Shown here: positions 1 through 8,651 of the stretch, piece by piece | Numbering within the stretch: position 1 is the stretch's first letter | Layout: each line of letters starts with the position of its first letter | DNA from: an uncultured Clostridia bacterium | GTDB taxonomy: Bacteria; Bacillota; Clostridia; TANB77; CAG-508 | Length of the DNA: 24,101 bases | Direction: 5' to 3' | Assembly (NCBI GenBank): GCA_947630255.1 | Contig: CANRGU010000007.1 | Location: 1-24,101, forward strand | Notes under the pieces: generated by a model | What the model was told of the DNA's origin: nothing | Databases searched by the model: none | What the model saw: only the letters and a program-made list of their open reading frames with translations | Made by a program: the position numbers and the translations under genes

Positions 1-1587
1 TCTGTGCTTTTCCATTTTAATTTAGCATTTGTTATTGCTGATTTTGCTTCGCTTTCAGTTTTTCCTGATAAATCTGGGACTTCAACTTGTTCAATTCCCA
101 TACTTACATAAATCACTACTTTGCTTCCTGCTGGTATTTCTTCATCTTGGCTCACTTCTTTTCCATCCTCTGTTTCTTGTTTTATAATAATATTTTTTTC
201 TACAGTGTCACTATATTCTTCTTTAATTTCTACATCTAATCCTGTATCTTTTAAAAGTTTCATAGCTTCGTCTCGTGTAAGTCCTACTGCTTTAGGCATT
301 TTTACAATTTCTTGTCCTTTGCTTACTATTACTTTTATTGTAGTTCCTTCTTTTATTTTAAAGTTTGCTTGATATTTAGGATCTTGATCTATTATTTGTC
401 CCTCTGGTATTTCTAAATGATATTTTTCTTCTTGAATTTCTACTTTTAGATTTGATTCTTTTGCTTTTTCTTGTGCCTCTTCAAAAGTCATTTTGCTTAA
501 ATCTGGTATTTGAACATCTTTTGCTCTTCCTAAAGTTAATGCTAAATATGTTCCTCCCATAGCAATTGAAAATACCAATATGCATACTAAAATTATCGAA
601 AATACTTTTAATGCTGGATGCTTTTCAAAAAATTTCTGAATTTTTGCAAATTTTCCTTTTTTGTTGGTGCTTGTATTTGCTTCTTTATTTGTATCATAAT
701 TTAAAGATACTCTTTGGGTTCTAAAATTATTATCTTCTTCATTAAAAACAAATTCTCCATTAGGATTTTTTAAAGACATTTCTAAATCTCTAAGCATTTC
801 TGTTGCATTACTATATCTCATCTCTGGATCTTTTTGCATAGCCTTCATTATTATATCATTAACACTTTTTGGAAGATCTGGTTTAAGCATTATTGGCGCT
901 ATTGGATTTTCTTGCATGTGTTTTAAAGCTACTGAAACTGGGGTATCACTATCAAAAGGTACTCTTCCTGTTACCATTTCATATAATACAACACCTAAAG
1001 AATATAGGTCAGACTTAGCATCTGTAAATCCTCCTCTTGCATGCTCAGGTGAAAAATAATGAACAGATCCTATTGTTGTTCCAAATGCTGTTATTGTAGA
1101 ATTTGAAACTGCTTTTGCTATTCCAAAATCTGTTACTTTTGCAACGCCTTCTTCTGTTATTATTATATTATGTGGCTTTATATCTCTATGGATTATATTA
1201 TTTTTGTGTGCTGTTTCTAAGGCAGCAGCTATTTGCATGGCTACTTTTACTGACCATTTCCAACCTAAGACTCCATCTTCTACAATTATTTCTTTTAATG
1301 TTTTTCCTTTTACAAGCTCCATTACAATGTAGTACAAATTATCTTCTTTTCCTACATCGTATACTGAAACTATATTAGGATGAGTAATGCTCGCAGCAGC
1401 TTGTGCCTCTATATTAAATCTTTTTACGAACTCTTCATCAGTTGTAAATTCGTCCCTTAAAAATTTTACAGCAACAAATCTGTTTAACACTAAATCCTTT
1501 GCTTTGTAAACTGTGGCCATACCACCGATTACCTATCTTTTCCATTATTTGATACCTATTTGCAATTATTTTACCCTCTATATTCAT
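1..1587 (-). pseudogene. prkC: PASTA-domain Ser/Thr protein kinase, frameshifted near its 5' end and cut by the window edge
   Basis: Membrane Ser/Thr kinase that senses muropeptides or lipid II through external PASTA repeats in Firmicutes. The ATG at 1587 has an AGGAGAGG ribosome binding site seven bases upstream. The frame reads through the start of the glycine-rich loop and then breaks: one extra base (G on the + strand at about 1527) turns the expected G-N-G-G-M-A-T-V-Y-K into an out-of-frame string. From 1526 to base 1 the downstream frame is open. With the frame restored it shows HRDIKPHN (about residue 133), DFG (about 153), an SPE segment, a membrane helix (about 329-349), and PASTA repeats starting near residues 356, 428 and 502. 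The last runs off the window. It follows the phosphatase gene by 40 bp. Either the kinase is inactivated or the extra base is a sequencing or assembly error; the intact remainder favours a recent or artefactual event. Confidence 0.9.
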
Positions 1588-1627
1588 ATATAGACCTCTC
1601 CTATCATATTATTATTTTAAGTTTATT

Positions 1628-2366
1628 TTATTCTTCATCTTTTTTAACTACTATTACACTAATATTGTCATATCCACCCAGTTCATTTGCTCTTTCTATT
1701 AAATTGCTACATGCTTCTTCTATATTTTGATTAATAATATTATATATTTCTTCTTCTTTTAGCATGTTTGTAAGTCCATCTGAGCACATTAAAATTATAT
1801 CACCTTCAACAAAACCTTTTGCAGTTATGTCTGGCTCTATATTTTTTGTGCATCCGAAGCGCCTTCATAAGCATATTCTTCTTAGGATGATAAAATGCTT
1901 CTTCTCTAGTTATTGTTCCATCTTTTACTAGCTCTTCTACATAACTATGATCTGTTGTTATTCTTCTAATTATATTCCTTCTTATTCTATATATTCTACT
2001 ATCTCCTATGTGTCCAATGAAAACCTTGTGTCCATACATTATACAAATCTCAAGTGTTGTTCCCATTTGGTCTAATTCTTCGTTTTCCTTAGATTTTTCA
2101 TATACAACTTTGTTTGCATAGTTCATTGCTTCTCTTATGAGATTTTGTATATTTTCAGTTGTAGGTTCGATTTTTTCGAATCTTTCTTCAATATATTGTC
2201 TCGCAGAAGCAGTAGCTAATCTACTAGCTATTTCTCCGCCATTATATCCACCCATGCCATCTGCTAAAATACAGAGTCTCATGTTGTTTATTTCTTTAGA
2301 GACATAATAGCAGTCTTGATTCATTTCTCTGGCTTTTCCTATATCTGTTCTTGCGTAGGCTCGCAT
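1628..2366 (-). pseudogene. stp: PP2C-family Ser/Thr phosphatase, single-base frameshift
   Basis: Metal-dependent PP2C phosphatase that reverses PrkC phosphorylation. I chose the ATG at 2366, preceded by AGAGGTGG, which overlaps the end of rlmN by 28 bp. The first 170 codons carry PP2C motifs: T-D-x-G near the start, N-Q-D, ADGMGG, GDSR and TTDHS. At about 1856 one extra base (C on the coding strand, in CTTCGGATG) shifts the frame, and the product would end shortly after 1806. Removing that base restores 75 codons to the stop at 1628-1630, including C-S-D-G-L and the terminal G-G-x-D-N-I motif that binds metal. The restored length of about 245 residues is normal for the family. The lesion resembles the one in the neighbouring kinase, so biological inactivation and sequencing error must both be considered. 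Confidence 0.9.
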
Positions 2367-3391
2367 TTTTCCACCTCTTTTTTTCTTAGTTGCCCACATG
2401 CAGCATCTATATCTGATCCTAATTCCCTTCTAATTGTAGCAACTATTCCTTTTTCGTTTAAGTAATCTCTAAATTTTATTATATTTTCATTTGTACTTTT
2501 AGAATACTTTCCATTTTCTATTTTATTAATAGGTATTAAATTTACATGGCAAAGCATTCCCTTCAATAGTTTTGCAAGTTCTTTTGCATCATCTAAATTA
2601 TCATTATTTTCTTTTGCCAAAGCATATTCGAAAGATATTCTTTTATTTGTTTTTTGTATATAATATCGGCAAGCTTTCATTAATTCTTGAATATTATATA
2701 CATCATTTACAGGCATCATTTGGCTTCTTTTTTTATTTGAAGCACTATGAAGCGATATTGATAAAGTGCATTGCATGTTTTCATCTGCTAGTTTATATAT
2801 TTTTGGAACTAACCCACTTGTTGAAATACTAATATGTCTTGCTCCCATATTTATTCCTTTTGGATTATTCAAAATCTTTATTGCATTCATTACGTTGTCA
2901 TAATTATCAAGTGGCTCTCCAATTCCCATAAATACAAGGTTTGATATTTTTATATTTTCGTCTCTTTGAATTGCCAATAGTTGTTCTACAATTTCGCCTG
3001 AGCTTAGGCTTCTAGCAAATTTTACCCCTGTTGATGCACAGAATTTACAACCCATTTTACATCCAATTTGTGAAGATACACATATTGTAAACCCATGCTT
3101 GTATTCCATAAGAACTGATTCTATTGCATTGCCATCTAAAACATCAAATAAATATTTTTTTGTTCCGTCTTTTGATACTTGTTTTTGCAATATTTTAAAA
3201 ACATGTAAATCAAAATTTTCTTTTAGTTTATTTCTTAAGTCAATAGATATATTAGTCATTTCATCAAAACTTGTAACGTTTTCTATGTATATCCATTTAA
3301 ATATTTGCTCTGCTCTATATGGCTTTTCTCCTAAGTCTTGAATCACTTGTTTTAATTCATCTAAATTATAATCTTTTATGTTTTTCTTCAA
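2339..3391 (-). CDS. rlmN: Dual-specificity 23S rRNA (A2503) / tRNA (A37) C2-methyltransferase, radical SAM
   Basis: RlmN uses two SAM molecules and a radical mechanism to methylate C2 of A2503 in 23S rRNA and A37 in some tRNAs, in the cytoplasm. The 350-residue length is typical. The radical-SAM cluster motif C-x3-C-x2-C is at C111, C115 and C118. A G-E-P-L-D-N SAM-binding segment is at about 158-163, and the C-terminal catalytic cysteine is C332 in A-C-G-Q-L. The order rlmN - PP2C phosphatase - PASTA kinase is the standard Firmicutes arrangement, which supports RlmN over the related Cfr resistance enzyme. The C-terminus overlaps the phosphatase start by 28 bp, suggesting translational coupling. 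Confidence 0.95.
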   Translation of the reverse strand: MKKNIKDYNLDELKQVIQDLGEKPYRAEQIFKWIYIENVTSFDEMTNISIDLRNKLKENFDLHVFKILQKQVSKDGTKKYLFDVLDGNAIESVLMEYKHGFTICVSSQIGCKMGCKFCASTGVKFARSLSSGEIVEQLLAIQRDENIKISNLVFMGIGEPLDNYDNVMNAIKILNNPKGINMGARHISISTSGLVPKIYKLADENMQCTLSISLHSASNKKRSQMMPVNDVYNIQELMKACRYYIQKTNKRISFEYALAKENNDNLDDAKELAKLLKGMLCHVNLIPINKIENGKYSKSTNENIIKFRDYLNEKGIVATIRRELGSDIDAACGQLRKKEVEKCEPTQEQI

Positions 3392-3462
3392 TATATCTTC
3401 CTCAATTCTTTTTTAACGACTACATTGTATCATAACGTTTTTTATATTACAAGTTTTTACCT

Positions 3463-3492
3463 AAAAAAATAAAGCGAACTGATATTGTTCGC
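3463..3492 (-). terminator. Intrinsic terminator after rplQ
   Basis: On the minus strand a 6-bp stem (GCGAAC / GTTCGC, 3492-3487 and 3479-3474) with a 7-nt loop is followed by TTTATTTTTTT. It begins 18 bp after the rplQ stop and is the plausible end of the ribosomal superoperon. The opposite side is also T-rich, so it could work in both directions. The remaining bases to rlmN (3392-3462) are AT-rich and show nothing else clear. Confidence 0.75.
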
Positions 3493-3509
3493 AATATTTT
3501 ATTTTTTTA

Positions 3510-4043
3510 CTAAACTAATTTTAATATAACTTCTTCAGCACTGTCACCTTTTCTTGGACCCTTTTTAATTATTTGTGTGTATCCACCTACTCTATCTTTA
3601 TAATTTTCAGCGATTTCTCCAAATAATTTTGCTGGTAAGTCTATATTTTTACCATCACTATCTTTTACTTTGTTTAATTTGCTCATTATTTTTCTTCTTG
3701 CATTTAATCTTGATGGCATATCTTTTTGTCTTTTTTCAGTAGTTGTTTCTTTAACTACTCTTAAATATTCTTTTCCATTTTTACTTGTTACTTTTTCTGT
3801 TTCTTTGTTACCTTTGCTGTCAAGTTTTGCTTTAACTACTTTTACTTCTGTTTCTTCAAAGTTGTCTTTTTCTTTTATTGCTAAAGCTATAATACTATCA
3901 ACTATAGATTTAACTTCTTTTGCTCTGCTTTCAGTAGTTTCTATTTTGCCATACATAATTAAGTCTGTAGTTTGGTTTCTAAGTATTGCTAATCTTTGAT
4001 CAGTTGTTCTACCAAGTTTTCTATTTTTAGCCAATGTTTTCAC
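3510..4043 (-). CDS. rplQ: 50S ribosomal protein L17, enlarged form
   Basis: L17 binds 23S rRNA near the polypeptide exit side of the large subunit. The N-terminus (K-N-R-K-L-G-R-T-T-D-Q-R) and the C-terminal segment (G-G-Y-T-Q-I-I-K) match the family. The protein is 177 residues, against about 115-130 usually. The excess is a charged Lys/Glu/Thr-rich block at about residues 58-108, between the two conserved halves. Both halves look normal, so this is an in-frame insertion and not a fusion error. It is the last gene of the alpha segment, 17 bp after rpoA, and is followed by the terminator. Confidence 0.95.
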   Translation of the reverse strand: MKTLAKNRKLGRTTDQRLAILRNQTTDLIMYGKIETTESRAKEVKSIVDSIIALAIKEKDNFEETEVKVVKAKLDSKGNKETEKVTSKNGKEYLRVVKETTTEKRQKDMPSRLNARRKIMSKLNKVKDSDGKNIDLPAKLFGEIAENYKDRVGGYTQIIKKGPRKGDSAEEVILKLV

Positions 4044-4060
4044 CTTCCTTAATTTATTTT

Positions 4061-5008
4061 CTATTCTTCTTCATCAATAAAATCTAGTCCTAATGAATGT
4101 AATTTGTTTATAACTTCATCTAATGATTTTTTACCTAAATTTCTAACTTTCATCATATCAGCTTCCGTTTTGTTAGCTAAATCTTCAACTGTAGATATTC
4201 CAGCTCTTTTTAAACAGTTATATGATCTTACTGATAATTCTAGTTCTTCTATAGGCATTTCTAAAACTTTCTCTTTTTTAGATTCTTCTTTTTCAACCAT
4301 AACTTGAGTATTTTTAGCTGTTTCTGATAAGTCAATGAATAATTCTAAGTGTCCTGTCATTACTTTTGCAGCTAAGCTTAATGCTTCATAAGCCTTTAGG
4401 CTTCCATCTGTCCAAACTTCAATTGTTAGTTTATCATAATCAACAGTTTGACCTACTCTTGTATTTTCAACTGAATAGTTTACTTTTTTAACTGGTGTAA
4501 ATATTGAATCTATTGGAAGAACATCTATTGCTTGATTTGCCTCTTTATTTTTTTCTGCAACATTATATCCTCTTCCTCTATGTGCTGTCATTTCCATTAC
4601 TAAATGTCCACCTTCTGCAACAGTTGCTATATGTAAGTCAGGATTTAGTACTTCTACACTTGAATCTGTAATGATATCTCCTGCAGTAACTTCTCCTTCT
4701 TTACTAACATCAATTCTAAGTTTCTTTTCTTCATTATCATGTGATCTTAGTCTTACATTTTTTAAATTAACTATGATTTCAGGTACATCTTCTACAACTC
4801 CTGGAATTGTAGAAAATTCGTGTACTACTCCATCAATTTTAACGCTTGTTATTGCTGTTCCTGGCAATGATGATAATAAAATTCTTCTTAAAGAATTTCC
4901 TATTGTCATTCCATATCCACGCTCTAATGGTTCACAAACAAATTTTGCATAATTTTCTTCATCACTTGTTGCTAGACATTCTATATTTGGTTTCTCAAAT
5001 TCAATCAT
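4061..5008 (-). CDS. rpoA: DNA-directed RNA polymerase subunit alpha
   Basis: Alpha nucleates RNA polymerase assembly through its N-terminal domain and contacts UP elements and activators through its C-terminal domain. The 315-residue length is standard. The N-terminal domain contains G-Y-G-M-T-I-G-N-S-L-R-R-I-L-L (about residues 31-45). The C-terminal domain begins near residue 250, with helix-hairpin-helix segments including R-A-G-I-S-T-V-E-D-L and N-L-G-K-K-S-L. It lies between rpsD and rplQ as in nearly all Firmicutes, 53 bp after rpsD. Confidence 0.98.
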   Translation of the reverse strand: MIEFEKPNIECLATSDEENYAKFVCEPLERGYGMTIGNSLRRILLSSLPGTAITSVKIDGVVHEFSTIPGVVEDVPEIIVNLKNVRLRSHDNEEKKLRIDVSKEGEVTAGDIITDSSVEVLNPDLHIATVAEGGHLVMEMTAHRGRGYNVAEKNKEANQAIDVLPIDSIFTPVKKVNYSVENTRVGQTVDYDKLTIEVWTDGSLKAYEALSLAAKVMTGHLELFIDLSETAKNTQVMVEKEESKKEKVLEMPIEELELSVRSYNCLKRAGISTVEDLANKTEADMMKVRNLGKKSLDEVINKLHSLGLDFIDEEE

Positions 5009-5031
5009 TTATTTTAACCTCCTATTTAGAT

Positions 5032-5062
5032 GTTAGATATTAACCATATTTTAATTTCTAAC
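5032..5062. repeat. Inverted repeat at the rpsD stop codon
   Basis: A 12-bp arm at 5032-5043 pairs with 5051-5062 at 11 of 12 positions around a 7-nt loop. The right arm overlaps the rpsD stop codon. The sequence consists of TTAGA-type units like those of the hairpins downstream of secY and rpsN. Confidence 0.55.
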
Positions 5063-5688
5063 TATTTAGAATATAACTCTACAATTAAATGCTCTTCTAC
5101 TGGTAAGTCTACATCTTCTCTTGATGCAAGTCTTACTACTTTTGCTTCTAATTTGTCGTTATTCTTTTCTAGCCATTCTGGAACTGGTTTGTTACTATTT
5201 ATTTCTGCGTTTTCCTTGATTATTTTGCTATCTTTTTTATTTTCTCTAACTGATATTACATCACCTGGTTTAACTAAATATGATGCTATATCTGTTTTTA
5301 CTCCATTTACATTAAAATGACCATGGTTTACAAGTTGTCTTGCTTGAGCTCTAGATGCTCCAAAACCGATTCTATATACTACGTTATCTAATCTACTTTC
5401 TAATATTTGTAGTAAAATTTCACCTGTAATACCTTTTTTGTTTTCTGCCATTTCAAAATATTTTCTAAATTGCTTTTCTCCTACTCCATAAAAAGCTTTT
5501 GTTTTTTGCTTTTCTCTTAATTGTGTACCGTATTCAGAAAGTTTCTTTCTTCCTTGTCCATGTTCTCCAGGTGCATAGTTTCTTCTTGTTACACTACATT
5601 TATCTGAATAACATCTTGAACCTTTAAGAAATAACTTTTGTCCTTCTCTACGGCATATACGACATTGTTCGTCTTTATATCTTGACAT
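5062..5688 (-). CDS. rpsD: 30S ribosomal protein S4, zinc-cysteine form
   Basis: S4 is a primary 16S rRNA binder that nucleates assembly of the 30S body. In some bacteria it represses its own operon. The 208-residue protein has the N-terminal cysteine set C9, C12, C26 and C31 of zinc-binding S4, the R-x-N-Y-A-P-G-E-H-G-Q segment, and an S4 RNA-binding domain around residues 98-160 (S-R-L-D-N-V-V-Y-R then A-R-Q-L-V-N-H-G-H). In Bacillus rpsD is away from the alpha operon; here it sits between rpsK and rpoA, as in clostridia and E. coli. The gap to rpsK is 75 bp. Confidence 0.97.
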   Translation of the reverse strand: MSRYKDEQCRICRREGQKLFLKGSRCYSDKCSVTRRNYAPGEHGQGRKKLSEYGTQLREKQKTKAFYGVGEKQFRKYFEMAENKKGITGEILLQILESRLDNVVYRIGFGASRAQARQLVNHGHFNVNGVKTDIASYLVKPGDVISVRENKKDSKIIKENAEINSNKPVPEWLEKNNDKLEAKVVRLASREDVDLPVEEHLIVELYSK

Positions 5689-5763
5689 TTCTTTCTCCTT
5701 CCTTAAAGTTAGTTGCTCTTATTTATTATATTTTTTAACTTCTAACCTCTATTTTTCTAATAA

Positions 5764-6156
5764 TTATACCCTTCTTCTTTTTGGTGGTCTACATCCATTA
5801 TGTGGTATTGGTGTTACGTCTTTTATCATGCTTATTTCAAGCCCTGCTGTTTGAAGTGATCTTATTGCAGCTTCTCTACCAGCTCCTGGACCTTTAACAT
5901 AAACTTCTACTGATTTTAGACCATGTTCCATTCCTGCTTTTGCAGCAGTTAGTGCTGCTTCACCTGCAGCAAATGGTGTGCTTTTTCTTGAACCTTTGAA
6001 ACCTAATTCTCCAGCGCTAGCCCAAGATATAGCATTTCCCTTTTCATCAGTTATTGTAACTATTGTATTATTAAAACTAGAATGAATATGTGCTGAACCT
6101 TTTTCTATGTTTTTTCTATCTCTTCTTCTAGTAACTTTTTTTGCTACCTTAGCCAT
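5764..6156 (-). CDS. rpsK: 30S ribosomal protein S11
   Basis: S11 forms part of the 30S platform near the E site and contacts S7 and the mRNA exit region. The 130-residue protein has the conserved core A-H-I-H-S-S-F-N-N-T, the phosphate-binding G-P-G-A-G-R-E-A-A-I-R and the C-terminal P-H-N-G-C-R-P-P-K-R-R-R-V. It follows rpsM by 23 bp. The gap to rpsD carries two TTCTAAC/CTCTATT heptads at 5740-5753, similar to other intergenic tracts here. Confidence 0.97.
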   Translation of the reverse strand: MAKVAKKVTRRRDRKNIEKGSAHIHSSFNNTIVTITDEKGNAISWASAGELGFKGSRKSTPFAAGEAALTAAKAGMEHGLKSVEVYVKGPGAGREAAIRSLQTAGLEISMIKDVTPIPHNGCRPPKRRRV

Positions 6157-6179
6157 AATTTATTTACTCCTTCCTGTTT

Positions 6180-6542
6180 TTATTTCTTTTTGCTTACTAA
6201 TTTTCTAGGACCTTTTCTTGTACGAGCATTAGTTTTTGTTCTTTGTCCTCTAACTGGTAAACCTTTTCTGTGTCTAATTCCTCTAAAGCATCCTATTTCT
6301 GTAAGTCTTTTAATATTTAATGCAACTTCACGTCTTAAATCACCTTCAACTTTATAGCTTTCCATTGCATTTCTTATTGCTTGTACTTGTTCATCTGTTA
6401 AATCCTTTACTCTAGTATCTGGGTTAACTTTAGCTTCAGCTAATATTTTGTTAGAACTTGTTCTACCTATACCATAAATATATGTAAGTCCTATTTCAAC
6501 CCTTTTTTCTTTAGGCAAGTCTACTCCTGCTATACGAGCCAT
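6180..6542 (-). CDS. rpsM: 30S ribosomal protein S13
   Basis: S13 sits in the 30S head, contacts the P-site tRNA with its C-terminal tail and bridges to the 50S. It is 120 residues, with the helix-hairpin-helix start (A-R-I-A-G-V-D-L-P), I-Y-G-I-G-R-T, C-F-R-G-I-R-H-R-K-G-L-P-V-R-G-Q and a basic tail ending in S-K-K-K. The start has a GAGGTG ribosome binding site. It is preceded by an unusually long 234-bp leader after rpmJ. Confidence 0.97.
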   Translation of the reverse strand: MARIAGVDLPKEKRVEIGLTYIYGIGRTSSNKILAEAKVNPDTRVKDLTDEQVQAIRNAMESYKVEGDLRREVALNIKRLTEIGCFRGIRHRKGLPVRGQRTKTNARTRKGPRKLVSKKK

Positions 6543-6776
6543 AATTTTCTTTCACCTCTTCTAATTCATTTAATTAATTTTGTTTTACCTTGTTGCGTAG
6601 ATTAATTGATAAATTATTTGGTTTAATTAGTATAATTGAAATGTAATTAAACCTATATATAATAAATAAAAATAGATAAATCTTAAAAATTTCTTTCTAA
6701 GACAGCCGCTTCTCTATTTTTATGTATTAACTAAATAATACACAAATTAACCCAAGTCATTTATTACTTAGGCTAA
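6543..6776 (-). promoter_or_regulatory. Structured leader between rpmJ and rpsM
   Basis: This 234-bp gap holds no gene I can support. It has a perfect 10-bp inverted repeat (6666-6675 with 6714-6723) enclosing a 5-bp stem (6681-6685 with 6698-6702). Nearer rpmJ there is an imperfect 11-bp hairpin with arms around TTAACCCAAGT and ACTTAGGCTAA. In E. coli, S4 represses the alpha operon through a structured rpsM leader; a similar role here is inference from position only. I see no convincing promoter. Confidence 0.45.
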
Positions 6777-6890
6777 TTAACCTTGTTTTTGTTTGTGTTT
6801 TGGGTTTTCACATATTACCCTAGTAACACCTTTTCTTTTTATTATTTTACATTTTTCACACATTTTTTTTACTGATGGTCTTACTTTCAT
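6777..6890 (-). CDS. rpmJ: 50S ribosomal protein L36
   Basis: L36 is a small zinc-binding 50S protein that helps fold domain VI of 23S rRNA. The 37-codon gene starts at an ATG at 6890 with GAGGTG seven bases upstream, and the stop is at 6777-6779. The product begins M-K-V-R-P-S-V-K-K-M-C and has zinc ligands C11, C14, C27 and H32. It is the zinc-containing form. It lies 18 bp after infA, the usual position. Confidence 0.97.
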   Translation of the reverse strand: MKVRPSVKKMCEKCKIIKRKGVTRVICENPKHKQKQG

Positions 6891-6908
6891 TATTTTCACC
6901 TCATCTTT

Positions 6909-7127
6909 TTACTTTGCTCTCCAAGTGATACGTCCACGATTCAAATCATATGGAGAAAGTTCAAGTTTTACTTTATCACCTGGTAGGATTTTTATATAAT
7001 TCATTCTAAGTTTTCCAGAAATATGCGCTAAAACTTGATGTCCGTTTTCGAGTTCAACTTTGAAATTTGTATTAGGCAATGCCTCTAATACTGTTCCTTC
7101 AACTTCTATAACATCTTCCTTAGACAA
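6909..7127 (-). CDS. infA: Translation initiation factor IF-1
   Basis: IF-1 blocks the A site of the 30S subunit during initiation. The 72-residue OB-fold protein matches the family over its full length (S-K-E-D-V-I-E-V-E-G-T-V at the start, G-D-K-V-K-L-E-L-S-P-Y-D-L near the end). The start codon is TTG at 7127, with AGGAGG seven bases upstream; no ATG exists at the proper N-terminus. No KOW-domain protein gene intervenes between map and infA, unlike in many Firmicutes. Confidence 0.96.
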   Translation of the reverse strand: MSKEDVIEVEGTVLEALPNTNFKVELENGHQVLAHISGKLRMNYIKILPGDKVKLELSPYDLNRGRITWRAK

Positions 7128-7183
7128 TTTATCATCCTCCTATTTTATCTTTCAAAAAATAACTAGTATATTATATCGTATAA

Positions 7184-7954
7184 TTAAATAATTGTCAAGA
7201 TTTCTGGTTCTTTTTCTGTAATTAAAATTGTATTTTCATAATGAGCTGCCAAACTTCCATCTTCTGTTATAATAGTCCAGCCATCATCTAATTGTAAAAT
7301 ATTATGATTTCCCATTACTACCATTGGTTCTATTGCAAGTGTCATGCCAGGTTCTAATTTTATTCCTCTTCCTGCTTTTCCATAGTTTGGAATGCCTGGA
7401 TCCTCATGCATCTTACTTCCTATTCCATGTCCTTGAAACTCTTTTACTATAGAAAATCCATTGCTTTCTACATAACTTCCTATTGCGTGAGAAATATCAC
7501 CTAATCTATTACCTTTTTTGGCATATTTTATACCTTCAAAAAATGCTTGCTTAGTAACTTCTATTAATTTTTTGGTTTCTTCTGGTACATTTCCTACAAT
7601 ATAAGTTCTTGCGCAGTCACCATTATATCCATTTTTATATGCTACTAAATCTATACTTATTATATCTCCATCCCTTAAAATAACTTTTTTAGATGGAATG
7701 CCATGTATAACTTCATCATTTACAGATGCACATATTGAAGCTGGAAAATTAGGAACTCCTCTTTCTCCACTTGGATAGTCTTTTTCTGCTGGTATTCCTC
7801 CGCATGCCCTTATAAATGTTTCTGCTATTTTATCTAATTCAAAAGTAGAAACTCCAGGTTTAATTGCCTTTTCTATTTCTTTTTGAGCAAGGCATGCGAC
7901 TCTTCCGGCTTCTCTCATTAATTCAATTTCGCGTTTTGATTTAATTGTTACCAA
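7184..7954 (-). CDS. map: Methionine aminopeptidase type I
   Basis: Cytoplasmic metalloenzyme that removes the initiator methionine from nascent proteins. The 256-residue pita-bread-fold protein has the metal ligands D102, D113, H176, E209 and E240, and the substrate histidine H84. There is no N-terminal zinc or SH3 extension, so it is type Ia. The start is TTG at 7954, preceded by GGGGGT; it gives the standard N-terminus V-T-I-K-S-x-R-E-I-E, while the next ATG (codon 13) would remove conserved residues. It follows adk by 23 bp. Confidence 0.96.
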   Translation of the reverse strand: MVTIKSKREIELMREAGRVACLAQKEIEKAIKPGVSTFELDKIAETFIRACGGIPAEKDYPSGERGVPNFPASICASVNDEVIHGIPSKKVILRDGDIISIDLVAYKNGYNGDCARTYIVGNVPEETKKLIEVTKQAFFEGIKYAKKGNRLGDISHAIGSYVESNGFSIVKEFQGHGIGSKMHEDPGIPNYGKAGRGIKLEPGMTLAIEPMVVMGNHNILQLDDGWTIITEDGSLAAHYENTILITEKEPEILTII

Positions 7955-7977
7955 ATTTATACCCCCATATAAATCTG

Positions 7978-8637
7978 TTAATTATTTTTTATATATTCTT
8001 CTACTTCTTTTGCAACGTCGTAAGATGTTTTTCCTACACTATCTCCAGCTTTTGCGTCATAAAGAACTTCTGCATTTTTATAATGATTTATTAATTCTTG
8101 TGCTGATGCACTATATACTTTTAATCTGTTTTCTACAACTTCTGGTTTTTGATCTTCTCTTTGATATAATTCTCCACCACATTTATCGCATATTCCTTCT
8201 TGTTTTGGAGGATTAAATACTACATTATATATTTCACTGCATCCTCTACAGCTTCTTCTATTTGCAATTCTTTCTACTATTTCGTCAAATGGAACATCTA
8301 TATTTAATGCCATATCAACTTTTGCTCCCATTTCGCCAAGCATTTTATCAAGACTTTGTGCTTGTACTTCTGTTCTTGGAAATCCGTCTAAAACTGCTCC
8401 ATTTTCTACATCCTTTTCGTTTAATCTTTCTTTAAGCATTTTGATTGTAACTTCATCTGGTACAAGTTCACCTTTGTCCATATATTTTTTTGCTTCTTTT
8501 CCTAATTCTGTTTCATTTTTTAAATTTTCTCTAAATAAATCTCCTGTTGATATATGTGCTAATTTTAAATCTTCTGCTACTATTTTTCCAACTGTTCCTT
8601 TTCCACTTCCTGGTGCGCCTAGTAATACTATATACAT
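7978..8637 (-). CDS. adk: Adenylate kinase, zinc-lid form
   Basis: Interconverts ATP + AMP and 2 ADP in the cytoplasm. The 219-residue protein has the P-loop G7-A-P-G-S-G-K-G-T15, the AMP-binding segment S-T-G-D-L-F-R, the D-G-F-P-R-T motif at 84-89, and a long lid with the zinc tetrad C130, C133, C150 and C153 typical of Gram-positives. Adk in the secY-adk-map-infA block is the standard Firmicutes arrangement. The 277-bp upstream region holds several inverted repeats and a motif shared with the rplC leader. Confidence 0.97.
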   Translation of the reverse strand: MYIVLLGAPGSGKGTVGKIVAEDLKLAHISTGDLFRENLKNETELGKEAKKYMDKGELVPDEVTIKMLKERLNEKDVENGAVLDGFPRTEVQAQSLDKMLGEMGAKVDMALNIDVPFDEIVERIANRRSCRGCSEIYNVVFNPPKQEGICDKCGGELYQREDQKPEVVENRLKVYSASAQELINHYKNAEVLYDAKAGDSVGKTSYDVAKEVEEYIKNN

Positions 8638-8651
8638 TTTTTCTCTCCCGT

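Noticed and set aside
1527..1856. Programmed frameshifting in the phosphatase and kinase
   Set aside because: No slippery sequence, downstream structure or known precedent for these families; a simple one-base insertion in each explains the data.
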